Below, piece by piece: positions 54,001 through 64,000 of a DNA stretch of 64,000 bases; within the stretch, counting starts at the first letter, position 1, and each line of letters starts with the position of its first letter. Origin of the DNA: Oryzias latipes (lineage: Eukaryota; Chordata; Actinopteri; Beloniformes; Adrianichthyidae); NCBI RefSeq assembly GCF_002234675.1, contig NC_019876.2, positions 24,453,371 to 24,517,370 on the forward strand. The letters are read 5' to 3'. The notes under the pieces are model-generated. The model was not told the DNA's origin and ran no database searches. It saw nothing but the letters and a program-made list of their open reading frames with translations. The position numbers and the translations under genes are program-made.

Positions 54001-57000
54001 AACCATGACAGTTCTCTCCACATATTCTGCCCTAAACTAAACTGTGTCTGCTCAGACCCAGTGGGTGGGGCTGCAGTGGGGTCTTGGTAATCAGTGTGTG
54101 GTCAAAGCAGGTGCTCAGCCTGGCATTTCAGGTGGTGCACTGCACACATAGTTGTGTTAAAGACAAACATGTCTTATGTTGTGCTGCAACAGCTGAAATA
54201 CATCAGAAGTTTACCACAAGCAGGCCAAGGGAATTCCTTTGGCTTTCAAAATAAAACACTTGGTGTAGTCTCCACACTACAGGCTTCATTTCTGAGCTTC
54301 AGAAATGTCCCTCAACCATGTCCAGAGTGTGCGTTTCTTCTTTTAAAGGCATATTAATTGGTGTTTTCTTTCCCGATTCCTTGATGCTTTTCCTAGTCCA
54401 GCATTCACATTGAAGACAGACTGATTGGTTTACTTCCCCAGACATCCTCTGCTGGGTCGCAACATCGCTCTGTCCAGTGGCTCTGGGTTTGTGATGACAG
54501 AGAACGGCCTGATCGTCACCAACGCTCATGTGGTCTCAAGCAGCTCTCCTGTTTCAGGCCAGCAGCACCTGAAGGTAAGCAGCTCCACTTAGATCACAGA
54601 TAGAATATGGACTATGTTATCATAGCTGCTGCATCCCCTGCAGAACAGCTGCAGTCCAACTCAAACTAAGAGGCACTTAGAGACAGAGACTTCTGAGTTA
54701 CATTGAAACAAAGTCAGACGATTGAGCGGGTAATAAATCAATTTTTTCCTTCTCGTTGATAGATCCGCAGATGATTTCCAATTTTATTCAATTTAATTTA
54801 AAGTAATTTGGTGCGAGTCAGCTTGAGCATCAAGACAGTGTTCTGTTCGTCACCTTTTCAAACCTTCATCAGCCTGAAATGAGACCCGAACCCCTGAAAG
54901 TCGAACCACAGCCCAGATTTAAAGAGTCAACGTAGAACAGTTTGGTCCAGATAAAAGCATTTACAGAAAATATTTACGTCTGGGAAGTTGAATTTGACTT
55001 GACAGATGGAAACATGGTCACGGAAACCTTCTTTTGACTTCCACTGAGACACACAGTACTATTTTTTAGGGGCTTCAAATGATCATGTTAATCCCGATTG
55101 ATCAATTAAAGACAAATTAGCATAGCATAAATCTAATTTTGAATCCACAACTATTGCTATGTTCTCAAATTTAAAGCAAAGGTCCAACTGTTTACTTGCA
55201 TGAAGCTGAAGCCCCTTTGTAGTTTTAACAGAATGAACCAAAAACAATACTCCAGAACATCACAACTATGATCTAAAATGTTATACAGAGAACTCTGGGC
55301 CTGATGTTGTGTTTTGAATTTTTCAAGATTGAGAATAATCCGCTATGGAGGAGTAAAAGTAAAGGTTGGAAGACTGTTATAATAAAAACATCATAAGCCC
55401 CTTTTTTAGTTGTATTTTGATCTTTTACTGTACCACAATGTCAGGTTTATTCTTCCATCCATCTACGGCAGTGTTTTGAAACCTAAACAAACCAAACCAG
55501 TTCCACCTGAGTCGTTAACCGCTGAAAGAGAGGACCAATTTGGAGAGGGAGTCACTGGCTCCCAGACCCCCAGCTGAGGACAAAGGACTATTAACGACCC
55601 GAAACCATGTAGGCTAAGTGGACAATACCTCCAGTTTCAGGTCTGACTCCTCCCCCATGAACGCATATATACCAGCTCTTAGACCAGCTAATTCAGAATT
55701 GACAAAGCCTCTTGGATAAGAGGTGAAACGTCTAACTTTAAAAACCAAGTCCAGATGACATCCCCTAAACCTACTACAATGGAACCAACCTGGATGAATG
55801 AGAGTCTTCATAGACACGTACCACAATGTCACAAATATAAGTGAAAATACGTCAAAATGAGTCTTTTTCACAGCAGTTTTTAGGTTAGATTAAAATAGAA
55901 TAATTGGATGAATAAATTAAAAGTTCTGATTAATTAATCGGAGAAAATAATTCCATTGCATAACAGCGCTGCTATTTATCCCTGTGGACTTTTGCCTTAA
56001 AAATGTGTCCGTTCTGTTTTTTCTTGAAGGTCCAGATGCATAATGGTGACGTGTACGAGGCCACCATCAAGGACATTGACAAAAAGTCGGACATCGCCAC
56101 CATTAAAATCAACCCCCAGGTGAGTCCATGAATGTGACGCAGGCCCTGAGGGCGCCAAGCAGGGGTGAGAGGTGAGACCAGGTAGAAAGACCCGGGTTGT
56201 GAGCAGGACAAGAGGGTGGGGTGATGACAACGCAGACGATGACGAATAAGGCAGCGGACCCCGCTGACACACTTACTGAACATCACAACCCTTCTGAGGG
56301 GGAAAGCTGAGGTCCGGGTTTAAACCTTTCCTGTGCAAATTTGCTCCCCAGCTTCAAAACCAGCTTCCTGCATTGGATTTTCAAACTGTTCGCTCTGGAT
56401 CAGGACCGGGGGGATGGGGGGATGGGGGGATGGGGGGCAGTGCTGAAAACAGTCCTGGTTCATCTCACACCACTGGTGTGCAGAACATGTGTTTCCATTC
56501 AGCCTCCTCCGATCCTCCCTCTTTTTTGCCCTCCTGACCTTGATTCCAACTCCCAGCCTCTCCAAGGATTCTGGGCTGCGTCGTCATGACAACCACCTTT
56601 AGTTTGGGTCGTGTTTTTAAGGACACGTGTTTAATCATTTCTTTGTTCCAGTTGTCGTGTTAACAGTTGCCGATTGTTGCAGATGAGGCAGACTCAGCCT
56701 GTCCCTGTACTCCCCCTGCTGCCTCTTAGATCAAGCTGCCGGTTCTGTTTCTGGGCCAGAGTGCAGACTTGAGGCCGGGTGAGTTCGTGGTCGCGATCGG
56801 CAGCCCCTTCGCCCTGCAGAACACGGTCACCACGGGCATCGTCAGCTCCGCTCAGAGAGACGGCAAGGAGCTGGGTCTCAGGGACTCAGACATGGACTAC
56901 ATCCAGACGGACGCCATCATCAATGTGAGGAGACCTAATCCAGCTGAAATCCAAAGTTCAATCAAATTTCTCCAGTTGTTATTTTGTGTTTTCTGTGTGA

Positions 57001-60000
57001 CAGTATGGAAACTCTGGAGGACCTCTCGTCAATCTGGTGAGTTTCTGTCTTTAAGTTGAACTTTGCCTTCCTGTGGTTGGACCTCAGATAAGAGTCTCCC
57101 GACTCCACGGCTGCGAGGAAAAAGTCGTTTACCCTCATTACTGAGGTCAGCAGACGTTAAACGCCATTTCTGTAATTAGGACTGGTCTTATGGCGGAAAA
57201 GGGCCCAATCCCAGTTTGAACTGGAAGGCCTCAGAGCGTGAGAAGGACTTGGCATCACATTAGCTGGAATGACGGAGAAGTTTGCAAAGTTCATGTCGTG
57301 CAGAAACAGACTGTTTTAGTAATTTCTAAGCAAACATTGCAGTTTGACGAAATATGATGAAAGACTGTTTATTGTGGCTTCATCAGACAAACATGAACTG
57401 ATATTTGTGGCCCGGATCCCAAACGAGCTCTGTCTCTGTTGCCTCATTGGTATGGCAGCTCGTGGGACGCCTCTTCCGTGACCTAAACTTTTTAATTCCA
57501 TGTTTGCATGAACTCTGGGGTTTTTGCCCGTCTCAGCTCTGAATGTTTCAGGATGGGGAGGTGATTGGGATCAACACCCTGAAGGTCGCAGCTGGAATCT
57601 CCTTTGCCATTCCCTCTGATCGGATCACCCGCTTCCTCAACGATTCTCTTAACAAACACAGTAAGGGTGAGTCCGACAGCGCCGTCCGTGACCACGACTG
57701 GAGGGTCCCGTCATAACCAACCATCTTGACTTTTTCTTTTTTTTTAGAGCTGAGGCCAATAAAGAAGCGTTTCATCGGAATCCGGATGCTGACCATCACT
57801 CCAGCGTGAGTATAGCACCTCTAATAACCTTTGCTCCACCTTTATATTGGCATCTCTCTTTTATCCTAATGGATGGTTCTGAAGGACTTACAGAGGATCT
57901 CAGTGAACCTTTGGTGCTTTCTTTCCTCATTTTCTTTTCAGTTTACACACGGGACTATTTACAGAGGAATGTAATTTAACTTTGACTGACCTGTGAGTCA
58001 GACAGCCTTAAAAAAGCCATTTCTCTAATGAGGCCCTGTTTAGGAACTGGGCTAAAAAGAACCCGTTTTTCCAAGTTCCATGTTGCTGAAAACCACTTTA
58101 AAAGATTTCACTTACAGCTGCTGCTGGCGTGACACTTCCACATAAATTTGCCAGAACTTTTATCGTCTGAGGAGCAGGCTGATGCTAATGGAAAATGTTT
58201 GTCCTTAATTTGAGTCCATTTTGAATGAAAGTCTGGCAGATCTTTTCATCAGCACAGAAACTCAGGATGAAGGGGGATAGTTGAGAAGCATCCAGTTAAA
58301 AACTGAAAAGAAAACTATAAAAGAAAAAACACAAAAAAGAAAATGAAGGGAATTTTTTCAACATTCATTTCCAAATTCTCAGCAAAGATAAAACTGATGG
58401 GATCATAAAATTACCTCAACATTTGTGAAAATGTGTTGTGTTTAGTTTAAGTCAGATGAATCTAATTAGAAGCTATACAGAGAAGTTACATAAATAGCTA
58501 AGCACTGCTAGTGATCAGAGGCAAAGGACTAGTGAGCGTAGAAGCCACTATCCAGGATGAAACATCCAAGATGCATGAGTACATCAAGCTCAAGGCCCCA
58601 AATGACAGTGTGTTCAGTGAATGTCTCAGGCAATGGAGAGCAGAGGATACAGTGCTGGAGGACAGATCCTCATGGGAGGACAAACCCCTGCATGGGATGT
58701 ACCACCGGACCATAACTGAAGTGGCTGATATCAAGAAGTCCTACCAATGGCTAGAAAGGGCTATCCTACAGGACAGCACTGAAGCGCTCATCTTGGCAGC
58801 TCAGGAACAAGCCCTGAGCACCAGAGCCATAGAGGCTCAGATCTACCACACCAGACAAGACCCACGGTGTAGGCTGTGCAAAGAGGCGCCTGAAACAATC
58901 CCGCACATAACTGCAGGGTGTAAGATGCTGGCAGGTAAAGCATACATGGAGCGCCACAATCAAGTGGCTGGAATAATATACAGGAACATGTGTGCAGAAT
59001 ATGAACTGGAAACCCCAAGGTCAAAATGGGAAACACCTCTGAATGTAGTAGAGAATGAGAGGGCAAAGATCCTGTGGGACTTCCAGATCCAGACTGATAG
59101 GATGGTAATGGCGAACCAACCAGACATTGTAGTGGTGGATAAAGAACAGAGGAAAGCCGTTGTGGTGGATGTGGCAGTGCCAAGCGATGGGAACATCAGG
59201 AAGAAGGAACTTGGTGCAGAGGTAGAGCAGTCGTCTGCCTCTGATCGGAAGATTGCAGGTTTGAACACCTGCCCATGTGTGGAAGTGTCCTTGGGCCAGA
59301 CAACGAACCCCACATTGCTTCTGGTGGTTATAGATTGCCGTTAGTGTTTGGCAGCCGAGCACCCATTAGTGCGTGAATGTCTTGTTTGTGTGGGGCTTAG
59401 ACTGTAAAGGGCCATTTGCCATAACCATGTAGTGATGAAAATAAGCAAGTGCATAGTCAAATTTGTTGTTTTTTTTCCACTTGTTGCAGTTCATCCATGG
59501 TTCTACAACAGAGGGAAGGTTTAATAAAAAAACAACCTTTTTCTGCATTGAGGACTTGGTTAATTGATGCTCCAGGTCATTAAAGCTCATGTAAACTAGC
59601 TAACTGACATCCAGACTTTTAATCACAATCTGTCTTTGAAAAACAGCAGAGCAGCAAAGTAACAACTTAGACTTGTAGTTGTAACTCGTTACTTCACCTC
59701 CTGGTTTGAACGCATCCCAGTGAGATTTGGTTTATGCATGAGCAGAATGTAGTTTATATCATTTGTCTCCACGTGAATACAGCTGACCCGTGCTCCGTGT
59801 GTGTGTGCTTTTTATGTTGTGTTTCAGGCTGATTGAAGAGCTGAAGCAGCAGAACTCAGACTTCCCCAACGTGACCTCTGGGATTTACGTGCACGAGGTC
59901 GTTCCTCACTCTCCTGCTCAGAAGTAGGGTCATTCTTCAGTGTTGTAGTTGGTTCGGTGCAACGATGAACATCTGAGCCTCAGGCTTCTGTTTTCTGTTT

Positions 60001-60173
60001 TCAGAGGGGGCATCAAAGACGGCGACATCATCGTGAAGCTGAACGGGAAACCTCTGACGTCCACGTCTGACCTGCAGGCGGCGCTGCAGGAGGAGACGGC
60101 TCTGCTGCTGGAGATCAGGAGAGACAATGACGACCTGCTCTTTAACATAGAACCAGACGTCATCATGCAGTAG
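46815..60173 (+). CDS. htra3: Serine protease HTRA3, ten coding exons, 468 residues
   Basis: Secreted serine protease that cleaves matrix proteins and dampens TGF-beta signalling. Coding exons: 46815-47232, 53314-53413, 54442-54574, 56030-56119, 56730-56924, 57004-57036, 57552-57666, 57748-57805, 59828-59923 and 60005-60173. All introns are GT-AG and the frame holds throughout. Residues 1-20 are a signal peptide, 22-92 an IGFBP-type domain, 90-135 a Kazal-like domain, about 160-325 the trypsin-like protease with His202 (NAHVV), Asp238 (KSDIATIK) and Ser316 (GNSGGP), and about 370-462 a PDZ domain with GGIKDGDII. Spacing of the triad equals human HTRA3 with an offset of 11. SRCPSP-like [20 protein letters not shown] and [20 protein letters not shown] favour HTRA3 over HTRA1 or HTRA4. 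The a or b paralogue cannot be told. Intron 1 is 6.1 kb and transposon-rich. The ATG has A at -3. Confidence 0.95.
47735..47860. repeat. SINE fragment in htra3 intron 1
   Basis: Has CTTTTGGTAAATCCCTTCAG, GGGATCGCCACAGAGAATCA and GGCGGATACCCTTTCTGACA. A short piece of the same module, AGATACCCTTCCTGACACAAG, is at about 50768. It is joined directly to a LINE 3' end at 47916. Confidence 0.5.
47916..48092 (+). mobile_element. LINE 3' end with GGAT tail (intron 1)
   Basis: Contains GTAGGGTGGCTGGGTGCTTC, AGAACCTCCACATCAAGAGG and AGCCAGTTAGGGTGGCTCGG, matching the end of ORF2 in the abundant fish LINE represented by the fragment at 8467-8935. An internal part is deleted, and the sequence jumps to a GGAT-type tail (48034-48090). 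The tail is characteristic of this LINE family. Confidence 0.65.
48280..48400 (+). repeat. Dispersed repeat fragment (GCTGGAGCCTATC family)
   Basis: GGGTGACGGGGCTGCTGGAG and CTATCCCGGCCACCCGTGGG are followed by GCCCTGGACGGGTTCCCAGT, the same module as 2315-2450. It lies in htra3 intron 1. Confidence 0.6.
48585..48700 (-). repeat. tRNA-derived SINE head, minus strand (intron 1)
   Basis: On the minus strand the segment reads a TAGCCGTGGTGCAGAGGTGG head followed by CACAGGTTCGGCTCCCAGC, a box-B-like sequence at tRNA-like spacing. The rest of the element is not clear. Confidence 0.45.
48701..50020. other. htra3 intron 1, no feature recognised
   Basis: No exon-like block. The minus-strand frames at 49002-49520 and 49433-49714 have no family motif and are not called. 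The 49430-49870 part is more GC-rich than its surroundings. Confidence 0.35.
50028..50242 (+). mobile_element. piggyBac-like MITE (intron 1)
   Basis: A 215-bp element with terminal inverted repeats CCCTTGTGCTATC and GATAGCACAAGGG (the inner part reads CCTAGG on the right). It is flanked by TTAA (50024-50027) and TTAC (50243-50246), a TTAA duplication with one change. The interior is also largely palindromic (GGGTCCAGATGACCC near the left, GGGTCTAGATGACCC near the right). TTAA and a CCCT start suggest piggyBac; the superfamily is inferred. Confidence 0.7.
50824..51952. mobile_element. Harbinger-type non-autonomous element, 1129 bp (intron 1)
   Basis: Ends GGCTGCCTTTACACTGCAG and, inverted on the right, GGCCGCCTTTACACTGCATT, flanked by TTA on both sides (50821-50823 and 51953-51955). 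Both subterminal regions repeat ATCCGATTTG or ATCCGATCTG many times, a likely transposase-binding array. Open frames in the middle (50990-51343) show no transposase motif. The 3-bp TTA duplication suggests PIF/Harbinger. Confidence 0.7.
51956..53313. other. htra3 intron 1, distal part
   Basis: Includes a (GT)n run at about 52540-52567. No other recognised element. The acceptor for exon 2 is a CTCTCCTCTCCAG at 53301-53313. Confidence 0.4.
54575..56029. other. htra3 intron 3
   Basis: 1455-bp intron between codons 217 and 218, phase 0, with GTAAGC donor and TTGAAG acceptor. It is AT-rich and includes a repeat-like segment near 55700-55830 (GAGGTGAAACGTCTAACTTT, TGGATGAATGAGAGTCTTCA). TGAAGGT spans both splice junctions. 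Confidence 0.6.
58511..59210 (+). pseudogene. LINE fragment with restriction-like endonuclease (R2/NeSL-type), htra3 intron 8
   Basis: An open frame of more than 230 codons, same strand as htra3. It starts in the linker after the reverse transcriptase ([40 protein letters not shown]), then has a zinc motif [18 protein letters not shown] (C-X2-C-X8-H-X4-C), then [20 protein letters not shown], the PD-X14-D core of the restriction-like endonuclease found in R2, R4 and NeSL-type LINEs. The reverse transcriptase part is missing, so it is 5'-truncated. The frame then runs into a SINE at 59211. It is spliced out with the intron. Confidence 0.75.
59211..59415 (+). mobile_element. tRNA-derived SINE inserted in the LINE fragment
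   Basis: GGTAGAGCAGTCGTCTGCCT (box A region) and GCAGGTTTGAACACCTG (box B region) are followed by AGTGTCCTTGGGCCAGAC, CCGTTAGTGTTTGGCAGCC and GTGTGGGGCTTAGACTGTAAAG (in two parts), the usual body of an abundant fish SINE. It replaces the expected end of the LINE endonuclease reading frame and supplies its stop. Confidence 0.65.
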
Positions 60174-60785
60174 ACTCTGGACATCCAGCTCTCACGCGGG
60201 GCTGGATGGAAGGCACAGTTTAGTGGAGGTACAGGTCAGATGGCAGAACTCTGCAGCACACGTCTGACGCTGAGGGACCTCGATGTTACGACGGCTGTAA
60301 AGGAGCAGAAGGAAACCATGTGATGCAGGAAGGCGACGGATTACTGCTGATGAGCTGAAGCACCCGTCCACCTGCAGAACTGCATCAACACAAACCACTT
60401 TAGTGCATTTAGATACTTGAAGCGTTTTCACTCCAATGAAGCATTTTCTTCTTCTTGTACACAAATGGACAGATACCTCAGAACCAGTACAGGCTGGTAA
60501 TGCTCCTCTGTTGATGAACACAAGACAGAACTGATGCAGTCCACGCTCAAATGGAAGGATGTTCATTTAGCCAATTTAATTGTAAATATTATTTTTCGAT
60601 CAAAAAGCTGAAGTCCAAATGTTATTCATTTGTAATTCTTGCTTTCCAGTATAGACCTGTTTAAGTACAAATACACAAGTCTTCCTACAGTTGCTTCTTT
60701 CAGAAAACGTTGGACAATCCGGTTTTGGTTTGGCAATCTATGAAACAAACGTTTGTCTGAATAAAGACGGATATGGGAATCTGAT
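60174..60785 (+). other. htra3 3' UTR
   Basis: About 600 bp between the TAG stop (60171-60173) and a polyadenylation signal at 60760-60765. No exon or repeat seen in it. The end is inferred from the signal. Confidence 0.6.
60760..60765 (+). terminator. Likely htra3 polyadenylation signal
   Basis: AATAAA, the first perfect copy on the plus strand that I noticed after the htra3 stop codon, 587 bp downstream. Cleavage would be expected 10-30 bp later. Confidence 0.6.
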
Positions 60786-61209
60786 CTTCCAGCCACAATT
60801 CCTGTGACTTTTGGATGAATTCCAATGAGGATATGTCCAAACCCAATCTACAGTCCCTTTGACATTTGCATTATTACTAAACTAAATTCACCACAATAGA
60901 ACTGGGCCAACAATTGAATTTCTAAAATGTTCAAGAAATAATGCAAAAACTTGATTTTCAATCAATTATTCTAAAAAGAAAATCAACAAAAAGTGTTTTG
61001 ACCCAAAGCTGGATTGTTTGGTTGCTGTGATGGGTCTGGTTTAGTTCGCAGACATCTTACTGTCTGCAGAGGGGTGCCTTGAAACCCGTCCCTGGACTCA
61101 AAAACAATATTGTTGCGCTGCGAAAGCAGGACAGGAGGTTGTGGTGTCATAATCTTGCGCTATTATTTCTTTTGATTGCTGCAAATATTTTCCAAACTTG
61201 AAAACAAGG

Positions 61210-62050
61210 TCTAAGGTCGTAGTTACAGGCAGACGGCTGGATCCAAATGCAGCAGGTTTATTAGCTCAGCTAAAACTCCACAAAGCTACATCAGGGTCAG
61301 GCAGGCTGGTTTGGTTTCTCCTAATAAGGTAATACACTATGATCGTTATCTTTAAAGAAAATACTTCTACCAATAAATATATGAGGGCAAAGGATTACTG
61401 TACCAGTAGAGATAGCTCAGTAGAAAATTCATGGGGTCTGCATCCACAGACCCTGGGTTCAAGACTAGCATTTTCCTTTTATTTTTTTTACCTTGCGTTT
61501 ATTTTCTTTATGTGATGTGTGTTCTGCTGTGTCAAGCACTTCTTACAGAAAATGTAACTCGTGTTTTGCATTGTTTTTTATTATCATTAACAACATTGTT
61601 TTGTTTTACGTTTTTTCATTATCATTTCCACATTGAAGTGTTACAAGGAGCTTAGTTGAAGCACATGATATACGTCCAGTCCGCCACCAGATGCCGCTGT
61701 TCTGTGTGGTTTCAAAGCCCTGAATGGGTGTTTTTTTCCCCCGGCACAATTACACGAACCACAAAGAAAGCTTCATGGGGCTTCTATTCCCATCCCTGGT
61801 CAAAATACAGGCGAGGGTCAGGGCAGGCAGGGTCAGGAGACACAAGACCAGGTCCAAATAGAACGTTTGTAAAGAAGGCAGAATAGCACAAACAATACTT
61901 CACAGTGAGCTCAGTTCAATGTGGTTTATAGAGTGAATGAGAGGCAGGTGTGTGGCAAGCAGGAAGTGTGCGCTGGGGATGCTGGGAGATGAAGTACTTC
62001 CTGGAGACTGCTCCTGCCGGTGACCAGAGGGGGAGACAGAGCTCTGACTT
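61210..62050. repeat. Interrupted dispersed repeat
   Basis: GGCTGGATCCAAATGCAGCA, GGTTTATTAGCTCAGC and CATCAGGGTCAGGCAGG at 61230-61310 look like one end of a fish repeat. Related sequence (CAGGCGAGGGTCAGGGCAGG, CAAGACCAGGTCCAAATAGA) resumes at about 61808. The 61320-61790 block between them seems to be a later insertion and contains the tRNA-like sequence at 61410-61480. Confidence 0.4.
61410..61480 (+). repeat. tRNA-like sequence (SINE head or tRNA pseudogene)
   Basis: GATAGCTCAGTAG fits box A and GGGTTCAAGACT fits box B, with a CTGCATCCACAGAC stem-loop between them. The acceptor stem does not pair well and no CCA-compatible end is obvious, so a functional tRNA is unlikely. Confidence 0.45.
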
Positions 62051-63100
62051 CTGTCATTGGGCCAATAGGTTCATTCAGATCATTCTCAACAAAATGCCCA
62101 CAAACTTGGAGGTATACTTCAAAACCCACAACATTTTTTTCTTTTTTAATAACAAAATAAGACTCAACTAAAGAGCTACAGCCATCGCACAGATTTGCAG
62201 GCTGACCTAGACCACAGCAAGAGTGGTTCTAAAGATTCCTGGGTACAGCACAACCATCATCATCCAGCAGAGTGTTACTCGAATAGACCTGCAGATATAC
62301 AGCACATTTTCATACATCTAGGTTTAGAAACTGTTCACAGCTTTGGATAGATGTTGGAATACATATGCCAAAAACCTGGAAGTGAAGTGGATACACAGGA
62401 CCTTCAGCACTGAACCATCTAAGCGTACTCCCAGTGGCAGGGTAACATCAGAGCAGACCCATCCAGGCTGGAAACGGAACAGAACTGGAGAAGCAAATGG
62501 GAGAGGAGGGTTTCTCATAACTCAGTGGCCTTTCGACTCGCTAAAATAAAGTCTTCTTGATCTCAATAAAAGGTTTTACTGCAACCGTTTCATCGGTGTG
62601 TAACCTCACATCCCTCAGAAGAGAAAGGGGGTGTGTTGATGTGGGGGATTCCGATTCGAATCGGTTTGGCTAAAACTCCCTTTTAGTTTGTTATGGGATC
62701 CAGACCGGAGCTGGTGACTGCTGGTAACGCCTCCCAGTGGCCCCCTTTAAAATTATGAAGTGATATTTATTCCAAGACATTGCAAACAAAACTTTCTAAA
62801 TAGCAAATGAAAATATTCAATATTTGCTTTCAAAAATTATTTTTTGGTTTTCAAAAATATTTTTTTTGCGTTTTCTACACAAATGTTTTCACATGCATTG
62901 TGTCTCATTTCTCTTTTTCTCTATCTTTGATTTTGCTCTCATAAGTTTACATTTAGCAGACATAGCTGCCATCAAACAGCTGCTGATTGGTCTAGATTCT
63001 AACCATCACCATATTTTAACACGGTCTCTGCTACTGAGGCCAAACCAGCCAATGAGTTATATCGCTAGAGGAGACATCACGTGATTCCTCATGGGAGGAG
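62051..63100. other. Unassigned non-coding stretch
   Basis: No gene recognised. 62640-62660 contains the small palindrome GATTCCGATTCGAATCGG. 62760-62870 is low-complexity A/T with TTTTCAAAAATATT repeats. The block from about 62930 leads into the THAP-like exon and includes a CGCCATCTTG (YY1-like) motif at 63107. Confidence 0.35.
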
Positions 63101-63167
63101 AGCACCGCCATCTTGGTGAGGTCAAGTCACTGCTGCAGTGCATGCATGTGAGCACATTCTTTGCAAA

Positions 63168-63247
63168 ATGCCACTTCATTGTGCGGGTTTCAACTGCCAA
63201 AATATGAGAAATTAGTCTACGAAGGAGGAAAGCATAACATTTCACAG
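63168..63247 (+). pseudogene. THAP-domain first exon, broken
   Basis: From an ATG at 63168 it reads MPLHCAGFNCQNMRN, then a TAG (63213-63215), then STKEESITFHR in the same frame, ending at a GTAGGT donor (63248). The spacing of the two Cys residues and the ITFH motif match the start of THAP zinc-finger domains. The in-frame stop disables it. THAP domains occur in host transcription factors and in P-element and Kolobok-type transposases; the surrounding repeats make a transposon source more likely. Downstream exons, which would decide, are not seen. Confidence 0.5.
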
Positions 63248-63328
63248 GTAGGTACTATATTTTTTTCCTTTTAATGCTGCGGGGGCTTCATTATTAGTAC
63301 ACATGTTGACATGCATGATGCTGCAGAG

Positions 63329-64000
63329 GCCTGTTGCACAAAAGTAGGATAAGGGATTTAGCCAGGATATCTTGGTGATCCTGGCTCAATTGATCCCCAA
63401 TCCGGTTGCACTAAAGCTGGATAGGGGGCAGGAGGATATGTTATGGTATAAATTACCACGGAGATTTATTCTGTGGAGCTAGCCTGCTCCAGACCAGGCT
63501 AAATTCCAGGATCTATTTAATCGCATCCCTAATGTCAGTCAGCAGTCACCACAAATGGAAACCAATAGTTATTTCACTGCTCACTATACATTGTTATCAC
63601 ATATAACTAGACCCACTGTCATTATTTAAATGTTCGTGATCATTAATTTCAATCATTCTGGATAAATAATGAGTTTTAGATGATGTTGCTATCATTAGAT
63701 AATTTACAGTTTCCCATAGACTATAAGACTATATATAAAATGATAGAATATTAGGGCCGCAGAGGGAAAAAAACACAAGTCATAATATTGCAACCAGTTG
63801 TTTTAAAGGAGGACAGTTGTTAAAATGACAGATGTGGGGCATTTCGTGAAATTGTACTTCAGTATGGTTTCATAAACGAAGACATGCTGATGTGCCAGAA
63901 TATGAAGTATCACATTTTCATAACTATCAAAACTGTAAAAAGAATATGTTGCTTTTCTGCAGAAAGAACCAGCCTCATAAATTTATGACTTTATCCTTTT
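63329..64000 (+). mobile_element. Left part of a Harbinger-like DNA transposon, runs off the window
   Basis: Begins near AGGCCTGTTGCACAAAAGTA and carries GGATAAGGGATTTAGCCAGG and ATCCTGGCTCAATTGATCCC, repeated ATCC/GGAT motifs typical of the subterminal region of a fish Harbinger-type family. The right end is beyond the window, so neither inverted repeat nor target duplication can be confirmed. Confidence 0.45.

Noticed and set aside
61410..61480. Functional tRNA gene
   Set aside because: Box A and box B fit, but the acceptor stem does not pair convincingly, and the sequence lies in a repeat block. Kept only as a tRNA-like repeat.

Overview
This is vertebrate nuclear DNA and almost certainly a teleost fish. 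It holds an intron-split HTRA3 gene, the first coding exon of ACOX3, and repeat families typical of ray-finned fish: PIF/Harbinger elements with a Myb-like second ORF, an L1/Tx1-type LINE, BEL/Pao and Ty3/Gypsy LTR elements, tRNA-derived SINEs, a LINE with a GGAT tail, and hAT- and piggyBac-like MITEs. A medaka-like species would fit, but the sequence alone does not establish the species. No bacterial genes, CRISPR arrays or rRNA genes were seen.

Layout. 1-1.2 kb holds MITEs. At 1462-1581 (minus) lies the first coding exon of acox3; the rest of that gene runs off the left edge. 5.1-14.4 kb is repeat-rich: a solo LTR with its target duplication, a Harbinger element, a SINE, a LINE fragment, a second solo LTR and two old SINEs. 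15.1-28.6 kb is a nest: a minus-strand Ty3/Gypsy element whose upstream LTR is split by a complete minus-strand BEL/Pao element. 28.8-30.4 kb is a second decayed Harbinger element, followed by a GGAT microsatellite. 34.0-42.0 kb is a complete L1-type LINE with both ORFs open, a G-rich 2-kb 3' region, a poly(A) tail and a 17-bp target duplication. 42-46.8 kb is mostly unassigned, with a SINE-like repeat and a strong hairpin. 46.8-60.8 kb is htra3 on the plus strand: ten coding exons giving 468 residues, with MITEs, SINEs and LINE pieces in its introns. 60.8-64 kb holds further repeats, a broken THAP-domain exon and the left end of another DNA transposon.

How it works together. The only host genes supported are acox3 (peroxisomal acyl-CoA oxidase, leftward) and htra3 (secreted serine protease, rightward). 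Their 5' ends face each other across about 45 kb made largely of transposable elements. The other long ORFs belong to retroelements. The LINE and the BEL/Pao element look young, with open frames and near-perfect repeats. The Gypsy copy is broken in its integrase region. I found no clear case of a new biological system. The most useful leads are the intact LINE with its unusual G-rich tail, the nested LTR elements, and the possible extra intron in htra3.
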